A stretch of 64,000 bases of DNA from Antilocapra americana (GCA_007570785.1 ML664199.1:23581907-23645906); one strand, 5' to 3'; counted from the stretch's first letter, positions 1 through 10,625 are shown. Notes: generated by a model from the letters alone, not told the origin. Program-made: numbers and translations.

Positions 1-12
1 AGATTCTAGATA

Positions 13-195
13 CAGTGCTGTCCAGTAAAACTTTCTATGAAGGTCCTGTATCTTCACCATCCAGTACGTTACCCACTAGCTACACATGGCTGTAAAATTC
101 TTGAAATGTGGCTAGTGTGACTAAGGAACTGGATTTTTAGTTTGCTTAAATAGTCAGATGTGGCTGGTGGTTACTGTATTTATCATGCTGCTGTA
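13..195. mobile_element. hAT-Charlie-like DNA transposon remnant
   Basis: Begins CAGTGCTGTCC and carries the 'gccacatgtggctagtgg'-type motif seen here as gatgtggctggtggttactg, typical of a common non-autonomous mammalian hAT family. Degenerate; family not assigned. 196-547 is intron with nothing further recognised. Confidence 0.45.
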
Positions 196-547
196 GAACA
201 TGGCGGATTAGACAGGGTAAGGCAGTACTTGTAAAGTGTTGGTAGCGCTGGGAACCTAAGAGAGAAGGCAGAGTTTGGAAATGTATTGGATAGTTTTTGA
301 TTATCATAGTCCCTATGGTGTTATTAAAAGATGAAAACTTGTCCCATAAGGAACATTTTATTTTTTATTCTGGAGAGGAAAGTAGAAGAAATGAGATAAG
401 TTTAAGGACGTATACAGAAGATACAGTGCATTTATTTTTGTTGTTCAGATGATATAGCTATTAGAATGATCCAGTACTGGAATGTCTGCCTTGGGATAGT
501 CATTGTTGCAGAGACTGCTTACCAAGGGGGCATAGTATTAACCTCTA

Positions 548-1541
548 TTTTTTTTAATTGAAGTATAGTTGACTTACAGTATTAGTTTCAGGTGTACAGC
601 AAACTGATTGAATTATATATATATATTTCAGATTATTTTAGCATTATAGGTTATTGCAAGATATTGCATATAGTTCCCTGTGCTGTACAGTAAGTCTTTG
701 TTGCGTATCTATTTTATATATAGTAGTTTGTATCAATCTCTATTCCTGATTTATTTCTCCCCGACACCCTTTCCCCTCTGGTAAACGTAAGTTTTTTTCC
801 TACGTCTGTGAGTCTTTTGTTTGTTCTGTTCTTGCCTCCTTTGTCAAGATTAATTGACAGTAGGTGTGTGGTTTTATTTCTGGGCTCTACTGTAGCTCTG
901 TAGTATTATCTGAAGTCTGGGAGAGTTACGCTTCCAGCTTTCTTCTTTATCTTCAGGATTGCTTTGGCAGTTCTTTTGTGGTTCCTTATAAATTTTAGGA
1001 TTATTTGTTCTAGTTCTATGAAAAATGTCATCGGTAATTTGATAGAGATTGCATCAAATTTGAAGATTGCCGTGGATAATATCACCATTATAATAATATC
1101 AATTCTTCCAATTCAAGACTAGGTGATATCATTCCCTTTTTTTGCATCATCTTCAATTTCCCTTTATCAATGTTTTATAGTTCTTAGCATTTAGGTCTTT
1201 TACCTCCTTAGTTAGGTTTCTTACGAGGATTTTTCTTTATATGATTTTAAATGGGTTTGTTTACTTTCTGCCTCTGATATTTCATTGTTAGAGTAAAGAA
1301 ATACAACACATTTATGTATATTAATCTTGTAGTCTGGCTATCTTACTGAATTTATTTATTCTGATGGTTTTTATCTAGAATGTTTGGGGTTTTCCATATG
1401 GAGTATCGTGTCATCTATGCAAAATGATAACTTTATCTCTTCAATTCTAATTTGGATATGTTTTTTTTTCTTTTTCATTTCTTTTTCTTGTCTGATTACT
1501 GTGACTAGGACTGCCAAAAATGTATTGAATAGAAGTGGTGA
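548..1541 (-). mobile_element. L1 LINE, antisense, 3' part (segment 1)
   Basis: Starts with the L1 3' end (ttaattgaagtatagttgac on +), then jumps to ORF2 sequence (ggattgctttggcagttc, a very common antisense L1 string). The same L1 resumes at about 2887 after a block of later insertions. Truncated and full of stops. Confidence 0.8.
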
Positions 1542-1543
1542 GC

Positions 1544-2003
1544 TATTTGTTTTTCTCTACATAACTTACTTCACTTAGTATGATAATCTCCAGGTCCATC
1601 CATGCTGCTTGCTGTAAATGGCATTATTTCTTTGTTTTAATAAATATCACAAATATCATATGATATTACTTATATGCAGAAACTAAAAAAAATGATTCAA
1701 ATGAGTTACCTACAAAACAGAAACATACTCTCAAACTCAGAGAATGAACTTATAGATATCAGGGGGAAGGGTGATGGGGGTAGGTATAGATTGGAAGTTT
1801 GGGACTGATGTATATACACTGCTATATTTAAAATAGATAATCAACGAGGACCTACTGAATTGCACAGGGAACTCTGCTCAATACTCTGTAATAACCTGAC
1901 TGGGTAAAGAATTTGAAAAAGAATAGCTACATGTATATGTATAACTGAATCACTTCACTATATATCTGAAACTAACAGCATTGTTAATGAACTATACTCT
2001 TAT
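1544..2003 (+). mobile_element. L1 3' fragment with 5' inversion (twin priming)
   Basis: 1544-1640 is antisense L1 (acttacttcacttagtatgat). From about 1650 the sequence is sense L1 3' UTR (catatgatattacttatatg onward), ending near 2003. The two halves meet at the same L1 position (around ACAAATA), which is the signature of twin-primed reverse transcription. Confidence 0.7.
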
Positions 2004-2004
2004 G

Positions 2005-2216
2005 TGAAAGTGTTAGTAGCTCTGTCATATCCGACTGTTTGTGACTCCATGGACTGTAGCCCGCCAGGCTCCTCTGTCCATGGGATTCTCCAGGCAAGAA
2101 TACTGGAGTGCATTGCCGTTCCCTTCTCCAGGGGCTCTTCCTGACCCAGAGATTGAATCCAAGTCTCCCACCTTGCAGGCAGATTCTACACCATCTGAGC
2201 CACCAGGGAAGCCCAT
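2005..2216 (-). mobile_element. Bov-tA SINE
   Basis: Antisense copy with the Bov-A part (gactccatggactgtagccc) and the tRNA-Glu-derived head, ending gccaccagggaagccc. About 180 bases from a sense copy at 2394, so the two could pair. Confidence 0.9.
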
Positions 2217-2287
2217 ACTCCTATAGAAAATAATAAATAAATATATAAGAAGTGCACTTCTTAAGTTTCATTCCTTGAAGGAAAACC

Positions 2288-2392
2288 GAGTACACACAGC
2301 ACTGTTGTGCAGAATTATCACATTTCTTTAAATATAAACAGGATTAAATCTTGTGGTTATTTTATGAGATGGTAATATGTTTTTCTGCTTTG
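2288..2392 (+). repeat. Local direct repeat, copy 1
   Basis: About 105 bases starting gtacacacagcactgttgtg and ending gatggtaatatgtttttctgctttg. It matches 2717-2822 at most positions with small indels. Not recognised as a known repeat family. Confidence 0.75.
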
Positions 2393-2393
2393 G

Positions 2394-2597
2394 GGGCTTC
2401 CCAGGTGGTGCTAGTGGTAAAGAATCCACCTGCCAGTGCCAGAGATGTAAGAGACAAAAGTTCAATCCCTGGATTGGGGAGGTCCCCTGGATAAGGAAAT
2501 GGTGGTACTCCACTTTAGTTTTCTTGCTGGGAGACCCTCATGGACAGAGGAGCCTGCCAAGCTATAGTCCATAGGTCAGAAGGAGTCAGACATGACT
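2394..2597 (+). mobile_element. Bov-tA SINE
   Basis: Sense copy: ggcttcccaggtggtgctag, tRNA-derived B-box region, then Bov-A part with catggacagaggagcctg and gtcagacatgactaa. Degenerate. It sits directly after copy 1 of the local repeat. Confidence 0.85.
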
Positions 2598-2716
2598 AAA
2601 CATTTGAGCAAGAACTGCAGAACATATAGTCGTAGTCATCACCTTCAGCAGTGGTTTTACATTACTTACTAGAGGCAAAATGATAGAATGTAAAAGCGTG
2701 GTCTTTGGAGTCAGGC

Positions 2717-2822
2717 AAGTACACAGAGCACTGTTGTGTAGAATCATTACATTTCTCTAAATATAAGAAGGATTAAATCTTTTGTGATCATTTTATGAGA
2801 TGGTAATGTGTTTTTCTCCTTT
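2717..2822 (+). repeat. Local direct repeat, copy 2
   Basis: Second copy (gtacacagagcactgttgtg to gatggtaatgtgtttttctcctttg) of the repeat at 2288-2392, separated by the SINE and about 120 bases of other sequence. Confidence 0.75.
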
Positions 2823-2886
2823 GACTCAAGTTCTTCACAATGTATTAGAATAAATTCTGGGTGTGTACTGACTAAGAAAAAAAAAG

Positions 2887-3891
2887 GATGGTAAGAATGG
2901 ACATCCTTTTCTTATTCAGAACTTAGTGGAAAGATGTTCTTTTCATCATTGACTATATTGTAGACTATGGGTTTGTCATAAATCGATTTTATTATATTGA
3001 GATACATTCCCCCCATACACACTTTGGTGAGAGTTTTTTTATCATGAAAGGATACTGAAGTTTGTCGAATGCTTTTTATGCATCTTTTGAGATAATCATG
3101 TGATTTTTTACTTTCCTTTTGTCAGCGTTGTGTATGACACTAATTTCTTTGCATATATTGAACTGTCCTTGTCACTCTAGGATGAATGCAACCTGATCAT
3201 GGTGCATAATCTTTTTTATGTATTGTTGGGTTTGATTTGCTAATATTTTGCTGAGGACTTTTGTATCTATATTTATCAAAGATGTTGCACTGTAATTTTC
3301 TTTATTTTGGTAGTGTCTTTGTCTGGTTTTGGTATCAGGGTGATGGTGGCCTTCATAGAATGAATTTGGGAGTGTTCCCTTCTCTTCAGTCTTTAGGAGG
3401 AGTTTGAGAAGGATAAGTTTAAGTTCCTCATTGTATGTTTGGTAGAATTTCCTAGTAAAGCTGTCAGGTCCTGGGGTTTTATTTATATGGAGTTTTTTTT
3501 TTTTTAATTACTGATTCTGTTTCACTTCTAGTGATGAATCTGTTCAAAATATCTGTATCTTTTTTATTCAGTTTTGGCAGGCTGTAATGTTTTAGAAACT
3601 TGTTCATTCTTTATTGGTTGTCGAATTTGTTGGCATGTAATTTTTCCTAGTATTCTGTTATGATTTTTTTGTATTTCTGTGGTATCAGTGTTATTTCTCC
3701 TCTTTCATTTCTTATTTTGTTGATTTGGTTCCTCTCTCTTCTTGGTGAACCTGGCTAGAGATTTGTCAATTTTGTATATCTTTTCAAAAAGCCAACTCTT
3801 GGTTTTTATCAATCTTTTTATTGTTCGGTTGATCTCTGTTTTATCTATATCCTCTCTAATCTTTATTATTTCCTTTCTTCTGCTGACTTTG
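2887..3891 (-). mobile_element. L1 LINE, antisense (segment 2)
   Basis: Continues the ORF2-antisense sequence that stopped at 1541: ggacatccttttcttattcag, tagtgtctttgtctggttttgg, gccaactcttggtttttatc. Interrupted at 3892 by a SINE. Confidence 0.8.
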
Positions 3892-4013
3892 TTGTTTAGT
3901 CGCTAAGTCATGTCCCACTCTTTGTGACTCTGTGGACTGTAGCCCACCAGGCTCCTCTGTCCATGGGATTCTCCAGGCAACAACACTGGAGTAGGCTTCC
4001 ATTTCCTTCTCCA
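3892..4013 (-). mobile_element. Bov-A SINE fragment inside L1, with target-site duplication
   Basis: gttgtttagtcgctaagtca to ttccttctcca. Flanked by TCTGCTGACTTTG at 3879-3891 and 4014-4026 (13 bases, identical). Confidence 0.9.
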
Positions 4014-4463
4014 TCTGCTGACTTTGGGTTTTGTTCTTTCTTTTTCTAATTATTTTAGGTGTTAGGTTAGGTTGTTTATTTGAGATTTTTCTTGTTTTTT
4101 GAGGGAAGACCACATCACTATGAACTTCCTCCCATCCCCCCACCCAGGACCACTTTTGCTGTATCCCATAGATTACATATGGTTGTGTTTTCATTGCCAT
4201 TTGTTTTGAAGTAGTTTTGACTTTTAGTTTGTTGTTGACCCTTGGATTTTTAGTAGCATGTAGTTTAGTTCCCATGTGTTTGATATTTTCCCATTTTTCT
4301 TTCTGTGGTTGATTTCTACTTTTTTTACCTAGAGGTTTTTTTTTTATGTGAACTTTTTTCTTTTAGTTCATCTGTCACCTTACTGGATTGTCCATTGATG
4401 TCAGTGGAGTATTAAAGTCTCCTACTGTTCTGTATTCCTGTCAGTTTGTAACTTTACATCTGT
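4014..4463 (-). mobile_element. L1 LINE, antisense (segment 3)
   Basis: L1 ORF2 antisense continues after the SINE (ttgagatttttcttgttttttg, tagtttgttgttgacccttgg). Broken at 4464 by a mariner. Confidence 0.75.
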
Positions 4464-4465
4464 TA

Positions 4466-5740
4466 TTAGGCTGGTGGAAAAGTAATTGTGGTTTTACATT
4501 GTTGAACTTGGCCATTTGATATTGAAATACATTCTGAAATAAATGTGGTTATGTTGCACATCATTTTATTGCACATTTCTTGTTTTTTTTTTTTTTGCTA
4601 ATGACTTACTGCTTGCTGTTTGTTTTATATTTATTTTAGACTATAGAAATGACAAATGCTTTTAGACAAAAAACAAATTTGAGTGATTTTTTTAAAATGA
4701 GTTAAAAATGTGTCATAAAGCAATTTGCAATATCAGTAGTGCATTTGGCTGAGGAACTGCTAACAAACATACAATGCAGTGGAGGTTCAAGAAGTTTTGC
4801 AAAGGAGACAAGAGCCTGTAAGATCAGGAGTGTAGTGCCCGGTCATTAGAAGTTGACAGCGACCAATTGAGAACAATCATAGAAGGTGATCCTTTCAACA
4901 GCTACACAAGAAGTTGCAGAAGAACTCAGTGTTGACCGTTCTATAGTCATTTGACGCAAATTGGAAAGGTGAAAAAGCTCAATAAGTGGGTGCCTCAAGA
5001 GCAGACTGAAAATCAAACAAGTCCTTATTTTGAAGTGTCATTTTCTCTTATTCTGCATAACAACAATGAACCATTTCTCAGACTGTGATGTGCAATGTAA
5101 AGTGGATTTTATACAAAAACTTGCGGTGACCAGCTCAATAGTTGGACTGAGAAGAAGTTCCAAAGCACTTCCCAGAGTCAGACTTGCATCAAAAAAGGGT
5201 CATGGTCACTGTTTGGTGGTCTGCTCTCCATTTGACCACTAGGGCTTTCTGAGTCCCACTGAAACCATTACGTCTGAGAAGTAGGCTCAGCAAATTGTAA
5301 GCTGTACCGAAAACTGCAGTGCCTGCAGCTGACATTGGTCAACAGAATGGGCCCAGTTCTTCTCCATGAAAATACCTGACTACAACACATAACTGACACT
5401 TCAAAAGTCGAATGGATTGGGCTATGAAATTTCGTCTCATCTGCCATATTCACCTGACCTCTCACCAACTCACTACCACTTCTTCAAGCACCTCAACAAC
5501 TTTTTGTAGGAAAAATGCTTTCACAACCAGCAGGAGGCAGAAAATGCTTTCCAAGAGCTTATTGAATCCCGGAGCATAGATTTTTACGCTACAGGAATAA
5601 ATAAACTTATTTCTTATTGGCAAAAATGTGTTGACTGAGGCAGGTTCCTATTTTGTGTAATAAAGATATGTTTGAGCCTAGTTATAATGATTTAAAATTA
5701 AAGATCCAAAACTGCTCAGTTAACTTTTGTACCAACCTAA
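4466..5740 (+). mobile_element. Hsmar1-like mariner transposon, full length but dead
   Basis: 1275 bases with terminal inverted repeats TTAGGCTGGTGGAAAAGTAA and the complement of TTACTTTTGTACCAACCTAA-type ends, flanked by the TA target at 4464-4465 and 5741-5742. The + strand holds a decayed transposase with recognisable pieces: MVTVWWSA near 5200, ETITSEK near 5260, LLHEN near 5360 and LPYSPDLSPTHYHFFKHL near 5440. Mariner transposases use a D,D34D triad. The second D reads GAA (E) at 5368-5370, the third reads CAC (H) at 5471-5473, and the spacing between them is out of frame by two bases. Several stops occur. It landed inside the antisense L1. Confidence 0.92.
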
Positions 5741-5742
5741 TA

Positions 5743-6676
5743 GTATTTGCTTTACATATTTAGATTGGGTGTATATATGTTAATGAGTATAAATCCTCTT
5801 CTAGTATTGATTTCTTTATTATTATACAGTGCCCTTTGTCTTTCTTTCTTTGTCTTTTTTGTTTTCAAGTCTGTTTTGTCTGATAGGAGTATTGCAAATA
5901 CCACTTTCTCATCATTCCATTTGCATATCTTTTTCCATCTCATTTCCTATCTGTGTGTGTTTTTCACGCTGAAGTGAGTCTCTGATAGATAGTGTATTGT
6001 AGGTTCTTGTTTTTTTATGCAGCCTGCCACTCTTTATTTAGAGCATTTAGTCCACTGAAAGTAAAATTACTGATAGTATATATTTGTTGCCATCTTAAAC
6101 CTTGTTTTCCAGTTGTTTTTGTATTTGTTTTCTGTTTCTCCTTTTTGTTTTTCCTTTTGTGGTGTGATGGTTTTCTTTTGTATTTTGCTTGAGTTCTTTT
6201 TTGGTTTTTGCGAATCTATTCTATGTTTTTAATTTGTGATTACTGTGGGGTTCAAATATTGATGTGTTGACCCATAACTGTATCAGCTTGCTTTAAAGTG
6301 ATAGGCGTACAAGTCAAATTGTAAAAAAATTTACACTTTTATAGTTCCTTCCCCACATTTAAAATTTTGATCTCATATTTTACATCTTCATGCTTATTCT
6401 TTTGCTGTTCATTGTAGTTATAGTTGCTTTTACAAGAATATTTTTTTAATCTATGAAGTACATAGATTTTTTAAGTGATCTTCAATCCTCTTATATATTT
6501 GGCATCCCATTATGATTTTCCCTTTCCTATAGATTCTTGTTTCTCTCTTACTTAGAGACCTTTCAATATTTCTTTTAAGGTAGGTTTAATAATACTGAGT
6601 TCTTATAGTTTTTACTTGTCTGAGAAATTCTTTATTTCTCCTTCTATTCTAAATGATAATCTTGCTGGGTAGAGTA
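5743..6676 (-). mobile_element. L1 LINE, antisense (segment 4)
   Basis: L1 sequence resumes after the mariner (gtgtatatatgttaatgagt, cagtgccctttgtctttctt) and runs to the next SINE. Confidence 0.75.
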
Positions 6677-6893
6677 TCCAGGGGTTTCCGTGGTGGCTCA
6701 GATGGTACAGAAGCCTCCTGCAATACAGGAGACTTGGGTTTGATCCCTGGTTTGGGAAGATCTCTTGGTTGAAGAAATGGCAACCCACTCTAGTATTCTC
6801 GCCTGGAGAATCCCCATGGATAGAGGAGCCTGGAGGGCTATAGTCCATGGGGTCACAAAGAGTCGGACACGACTGAGCAGCTAAGCACAGCAC
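6677..6893 (+). mobile_element. Bov-tA SINE inside L1
   Basis: gtttccgtggtggctcagat through tcacaaagagtcggacacgac. The flanking L1 motif 'agagtatcca' / 'agactatcca' (near 6670 and 6892) is a likely target-site duplication. Confidence 0.9.
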
Positions 6894-7528
6894 AGACTAT
6901 CCAAGGTAGCAGGGTTTTCCCCTTCAGGACTTTGAATATATCATGCTACTCTCTTTCTGGCATGCAGAGTTTCTACAGAGAAATCAATTGATAGCCTATG
7001 GTGGTTCCATTATAATTGACTCTTTGTTTTTCTCTTGCTGCCTTTAGAAATTCACTTTAACTTTTGCCATTTTAATTATGATGTGAATCTTGGTGTGAGT
7101 CTGTTTTCATCTTACTTGGGACCCTCTGTGCTTCCTATGCCTGGTTATCTGTTCCTTCAAGGTTTGGGAAGTTTTCACCCATTATTTCTTCAAATATATT
7201 TTCAGTCCCCTTTTCTCTCTCTTCTCCTTGTGGAACCCCATTATTCATAGATGAGCATGCTTTATATTATCCCATAGATCATATATAGTGTTTGTCTTTC
7301 TGTCTGCTATTCTGATTGAGTGATTTCCATTATTCTGTCTTCCAAATCACTATGTGTTCTGTGTTATTTAGTCTGCTAGTCATTTTAATCTGAGTAATTG
7401 AGTTGTCTAATTTTGATTGGTTCATCTTCACAGTTTCTAGTTTATTGTTACAGTGATCTGCATTTCTATGGATAATACTTCTTAATTCTTTTAGAATTTT
7501 TATTACCTTCTTTTTGAACTCAATGCCT
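6894..7528 (-). mobile_element. L1 LINE, antisense (segment 5, 5' side)
   Basis: L1 antisense text continues (ggactttgaatatatcatgc, tatttcttcaaatatatttt, ttccattattctgtcttcca). End of this L1, about 4.6 kb of L1 in total from 548. Confidence 0.7.
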
Positions 7529-8375
7529 GTAGAAAGTGTCATCTCACGCTGGCCAGAATGGCTGTCATCAAAAAGTCTACGAACAATAAATGCTGGAGAG
7601 GGTGTGGAGAAAAGGGAACTCTCTTACACTGTTGGTGGGAATGCAAACTCATACAGCCACTATGGAGAACAGTGTGAAGATTCCTTTAAAACCTGGGAAT
7701 AGAGCTGCCATACCACCTAGCAGTCCCATTGCTGGGAATACACACTGAGGAGACCAGAATTGAAGGAGACCCATTGTACCCCAATGTTCATTGCAGCACT
7801 ATTTACAATAACTAGGACATGGAAGCAACCTAGTGTCCATTGGCAGATGAATGGATTAGGAAGTTGTGGTATATATACACAATGGAATATTTCTCAGCTA
7901 TAAATAGGAACACATTTGAATAAGTTCTAATGAGGTTGATGCAACTGGAGCTTGTTATACAAAATGAAGTAAGAAGGAGAAACACAAATCTTGTATATTA
8001 ACACATATATATGGAATTTGGAATGACAGGAATGACAATCTTACATTCAAGGCAGCAAAAAAGACACAGATGTAAAGAACAGACTTTTGGACTATGTGGG
8101 AGAAGACGAGGGTGGGATGATTTGAGAGAATGGCATTGAAACATGTATATTATCCTGTGTAAAATAGATGACCAGTGCAAGGTCAGTGCATGAAACAAGA
8201 GTACCCAAAGCCAGTACCCTGGGACAACCCAGAGGGATAAGGTAGGGAGAGAGGTGGGAGCGGGGTTCTGAATGGGGGGACACATGTGTACCCATGGCTG
8301 ATTCATGTTTATGTATGGCAGAAGCCATCACAATATTGTAAAATGATTATCCTCCTATTAAAATAATTTATTAAA
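7529..8375 (+). mobile_element. Ruminant L1 3' fragment, sense
   Basis: ORF2 C-terminal coding (aaatgctggagagggtgtgg, tatacacaatggaatatttc) and 3' UTR (gattcatgttTatgtatggc-type text, ttgtaaaatgattatcctcc), ending in an A-rich tail. 5'-truncated, with an extra frameshift. It lies at the edge of the older antisense L1. Confidence 0.85.
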
Positions 8376-9265
8376 AAATAGAGTAGTTCTATATCCCCAG
8401 TTATATGACATCCTTTTATTTCTCAAGGAATTTGGACTAATTTGTGAGAAAAATTAGAAAATTTTACTCAGTGACTTGGTATTCCTGTTAATATTTTGAA
8501 GTGCTAGAAATGATTATTTCCCTTTCCATTTTGTTTACCTTAAGAAACTGTTTGTTTCCTGAGTGTAAAGATAAATTTCAGCTTAGATCGTGCATGAAGA
8601 AACTTATTTTGAGTTGAAAGAGTCAATATCAATGAAATTTGTACTGAATAAAATAAAATAAGTCTCTTTTAAAAGATGTTGTCCTTTAAATATTTTAATC
8701 CTGGTAAATAACCTGAGTATTTCTTGTATATTTTTTAACTTATATTTGTTTATGTGAGAATTACTGCAGGCCCTTGAGCCTGATCTGAATGTGTGCTGGG
8801 TTTTAGTCTGTTTCTCACTCCCTGTGTGCCTGGATGCCCAGTGTCTAGGGGCAGGTCACAGTAGGCTGTCCCTCGTACTTTATGTCAGACTCCTCTCCCA
8901 CCGTCATGCTGCTCTCCACGCTCCACGAGTAACTCCACATCCCTACCTGGGTAATCTCAGAGCTTTTGGAAAGGAGAAGTAGCTAGCCCTCAACAAAAAG
9001 TCAGCAACAACATCTGATGAATAAGAAAGATAAAAGATTAATTGGAGTTGTTTCAGTTTATTTTCTGATGCTTCTAGATTCGCTTCATTTCTTTGTTATA
9101 TTTAACCTCTATCAAAATATCTTCCATTATTGATGCAGATTTTGAATCATTTAGTTATACCAAAACAATGAAAAAATTGGAAAAATGGTGCTTTTTTCAT
9201 TTAATTATGAGGAATATTTCTTTCTTTTAGTATTTTGTTTTCAATGTCCTCTTTGTTTCTTTCAG
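8376..9265. other. Intron, apparently unique
   Basis: No repeat or exon recognised. A short open frame at 8791-8982 has no recognisable protein. The polypyrimidine tract before W1 lies at its end. Confidence 0.5.
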
Positions 9266-9487
9266 TCAATATCCCTAATGCAAATTTTATTCAAGCAACC
9301 TATGGAAAATGCAAATTGGCCAGTGCTCAAGAGGACTATATTTCTTTGGATGTAAAACATGCCTTCCCCAACTCTGGTATGAAGAAAAACAGTGAAGATT
9401 CTGAAAGTGAGCCTGATGATTTTAAAGATATAATGCCATTTACTCCAAAGCCTCAAACACTTAGACAAAGAATGGCTGAAGAAACAA
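9266..9487 (+). CDS. GCFC2: GCFC2 coding exon W1
   Basis: Acceptor tttctttcag and donor gtacgt; starts with two bases of a split codon and ends with one. Encodes NIPNANFIQ, then [12 protein letters not shown], an acidic ESEPDD stretch and [12 protein letters not shown]. It is the N-terminal low-complexity part of GCFC2. The normally basic run after FIQA reads TYGKCKLAS here, less basic than I recall for this family. A second possible acceptor (tttcttttag) ends at 9230. It would add 35 bases and shift frame, so 9266 is preferred. Confidence 0.9.
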
Positions 9488-10124
9488 GTACGTATTTAGT
9501 TTATTTATAGTATATGAATATTAAGGCATTTTTCAGTAGCATATATTATGGTAAGTATATCCATAAAAACATAATGTAGTATCTCCTATTCTAAAATGTT
9601 TTAAGTTTTTTTTTTTATACCAATATCACTGACATCATGGCTTCTAAAATATTTTACATGTCTGTATCAAAATGTTATCAAAGGGTGCAATAATGTTTAC
9701 TGTTATCTGATCTCCACTTGATCGTTCTTGATAGGTTAAAAAATTTGTAGAGTTTTTGATAAAATATTTTTGATATTGAAGACTTCCATTGTCACCTTTA
9801 TAAGATTTTTTAACATGGAAGCATCTATAGGGATTTTAGGTGTCATATATTAAAATCTTCCCTGCTCTAGTAAAAAGTTTTCCTCAACCAATAATCATTA
9901 GGTCTCAAAAGATATTTTCATATTTCTTATTTATTAAGAGGAATATTTTACCAAGTTTTTGTCAGTTCAGATAATACCATTTCTGAATGGTATTTTGGTT
10001 CCTATTAACCCAGAAATTATTTTTAATACAGATAGATTCTTAGGCATAATTGAGAATCTCTGATAAAACCAGGTGTTTCATTTTTTCCCAAGCTTTTTCA
10101 TAAGTGAGACCACCATGTTTTCAG
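9488..10124. other. Intron, apparently unique
   Basis: AT-rich intron between W1 and a MIR remnant. Nothing recognised. Confidence 0.5.
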
Positions 10125-10340
10125 TGAGACAGTGTGATGATAAGTGCAGATTTTGCAGAAGTCAAATTGCTCGAATCAAGGCCTGGTTTCAACACAGTCC
10201 TTTGATATAGGGCTATGTTATATAATCTCCTGATATCTAAATTTCTTTGTTAATAAAGAGAGGATACTACTAGTACCTTCCTCCCAGAATTAGGTATTGG
10301 GAAGAAAAAGTTAACACATAAAAAGTGCTGCTAAGATGTT
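10125..10340 (+). mobile_element. MIR SINE remnant
   Basis: Weak match to the MIR pattern: 'gcagattttgcagaagtcaa', then 'tctttgttaataaagagagg' and 'taggtattgggaagaaaaagt' in the right order. Confidence 0.45.
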
Positions 10341-10368
10341 TATAAGCTCTTGAATTGCTGACTGCTGC

Positions 10369-10575
10369 TGCTACTAGAATGGCTCAGATAGTAAGAAATC
10401 CGCCTGCAATGCAGTGGACTTGGGTTCGATCCCTGGGTTGAAAGATCCCCTGGAGAAGGGAACCCACTCTAGTATTCTTGCTTGGAGAATTCCATGGACA
10501 GAGGAGCCTGGCACGTTACAGTCCATGGGGTCGCAAAGAGTCGGACACGACTGTGCAACTTTTCACTTCACTTTA
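10369..10575 (+). mobile_element. Bov-tA SINE next to exon W2
   Basis: gaatggctcagatagtaaga, cctgggttgaaagatcccct, ggtcgcaaagagtcggacac. Ends about 50 bases before the W2 acceptor at 10625, so it may overlap the branch-point region. Confidence 0.9.
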
Positions 10576-10625
10576 ATTAGAATGGAAAAATATGGAATAC
10601 TTATACATCAACTTTTTTTTTCTAG

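Noticed and set aside
4466..5740. Possible active or domesticated transposase
   Set aside because: Two catalytic residues are changed, the frame is broken between them and stops occur, so no working transposase is possible.
8770..8982. Possible extra exon (63-codon frame at 8791, GC-richer)
   Set aside because: No likeness to GCFC2 N-terminal sequence, no convincing acceptor, and the preceding region is intron by position. Not supported.
1..9265. GCFC2 exons 1 and 2 or a promoter/CpG island
   Set aside because: No CpG-rich stretch and no frame with the expected N-terminal MAHRxKRTFRQR-type start was seen. These must lie upstream of the window.
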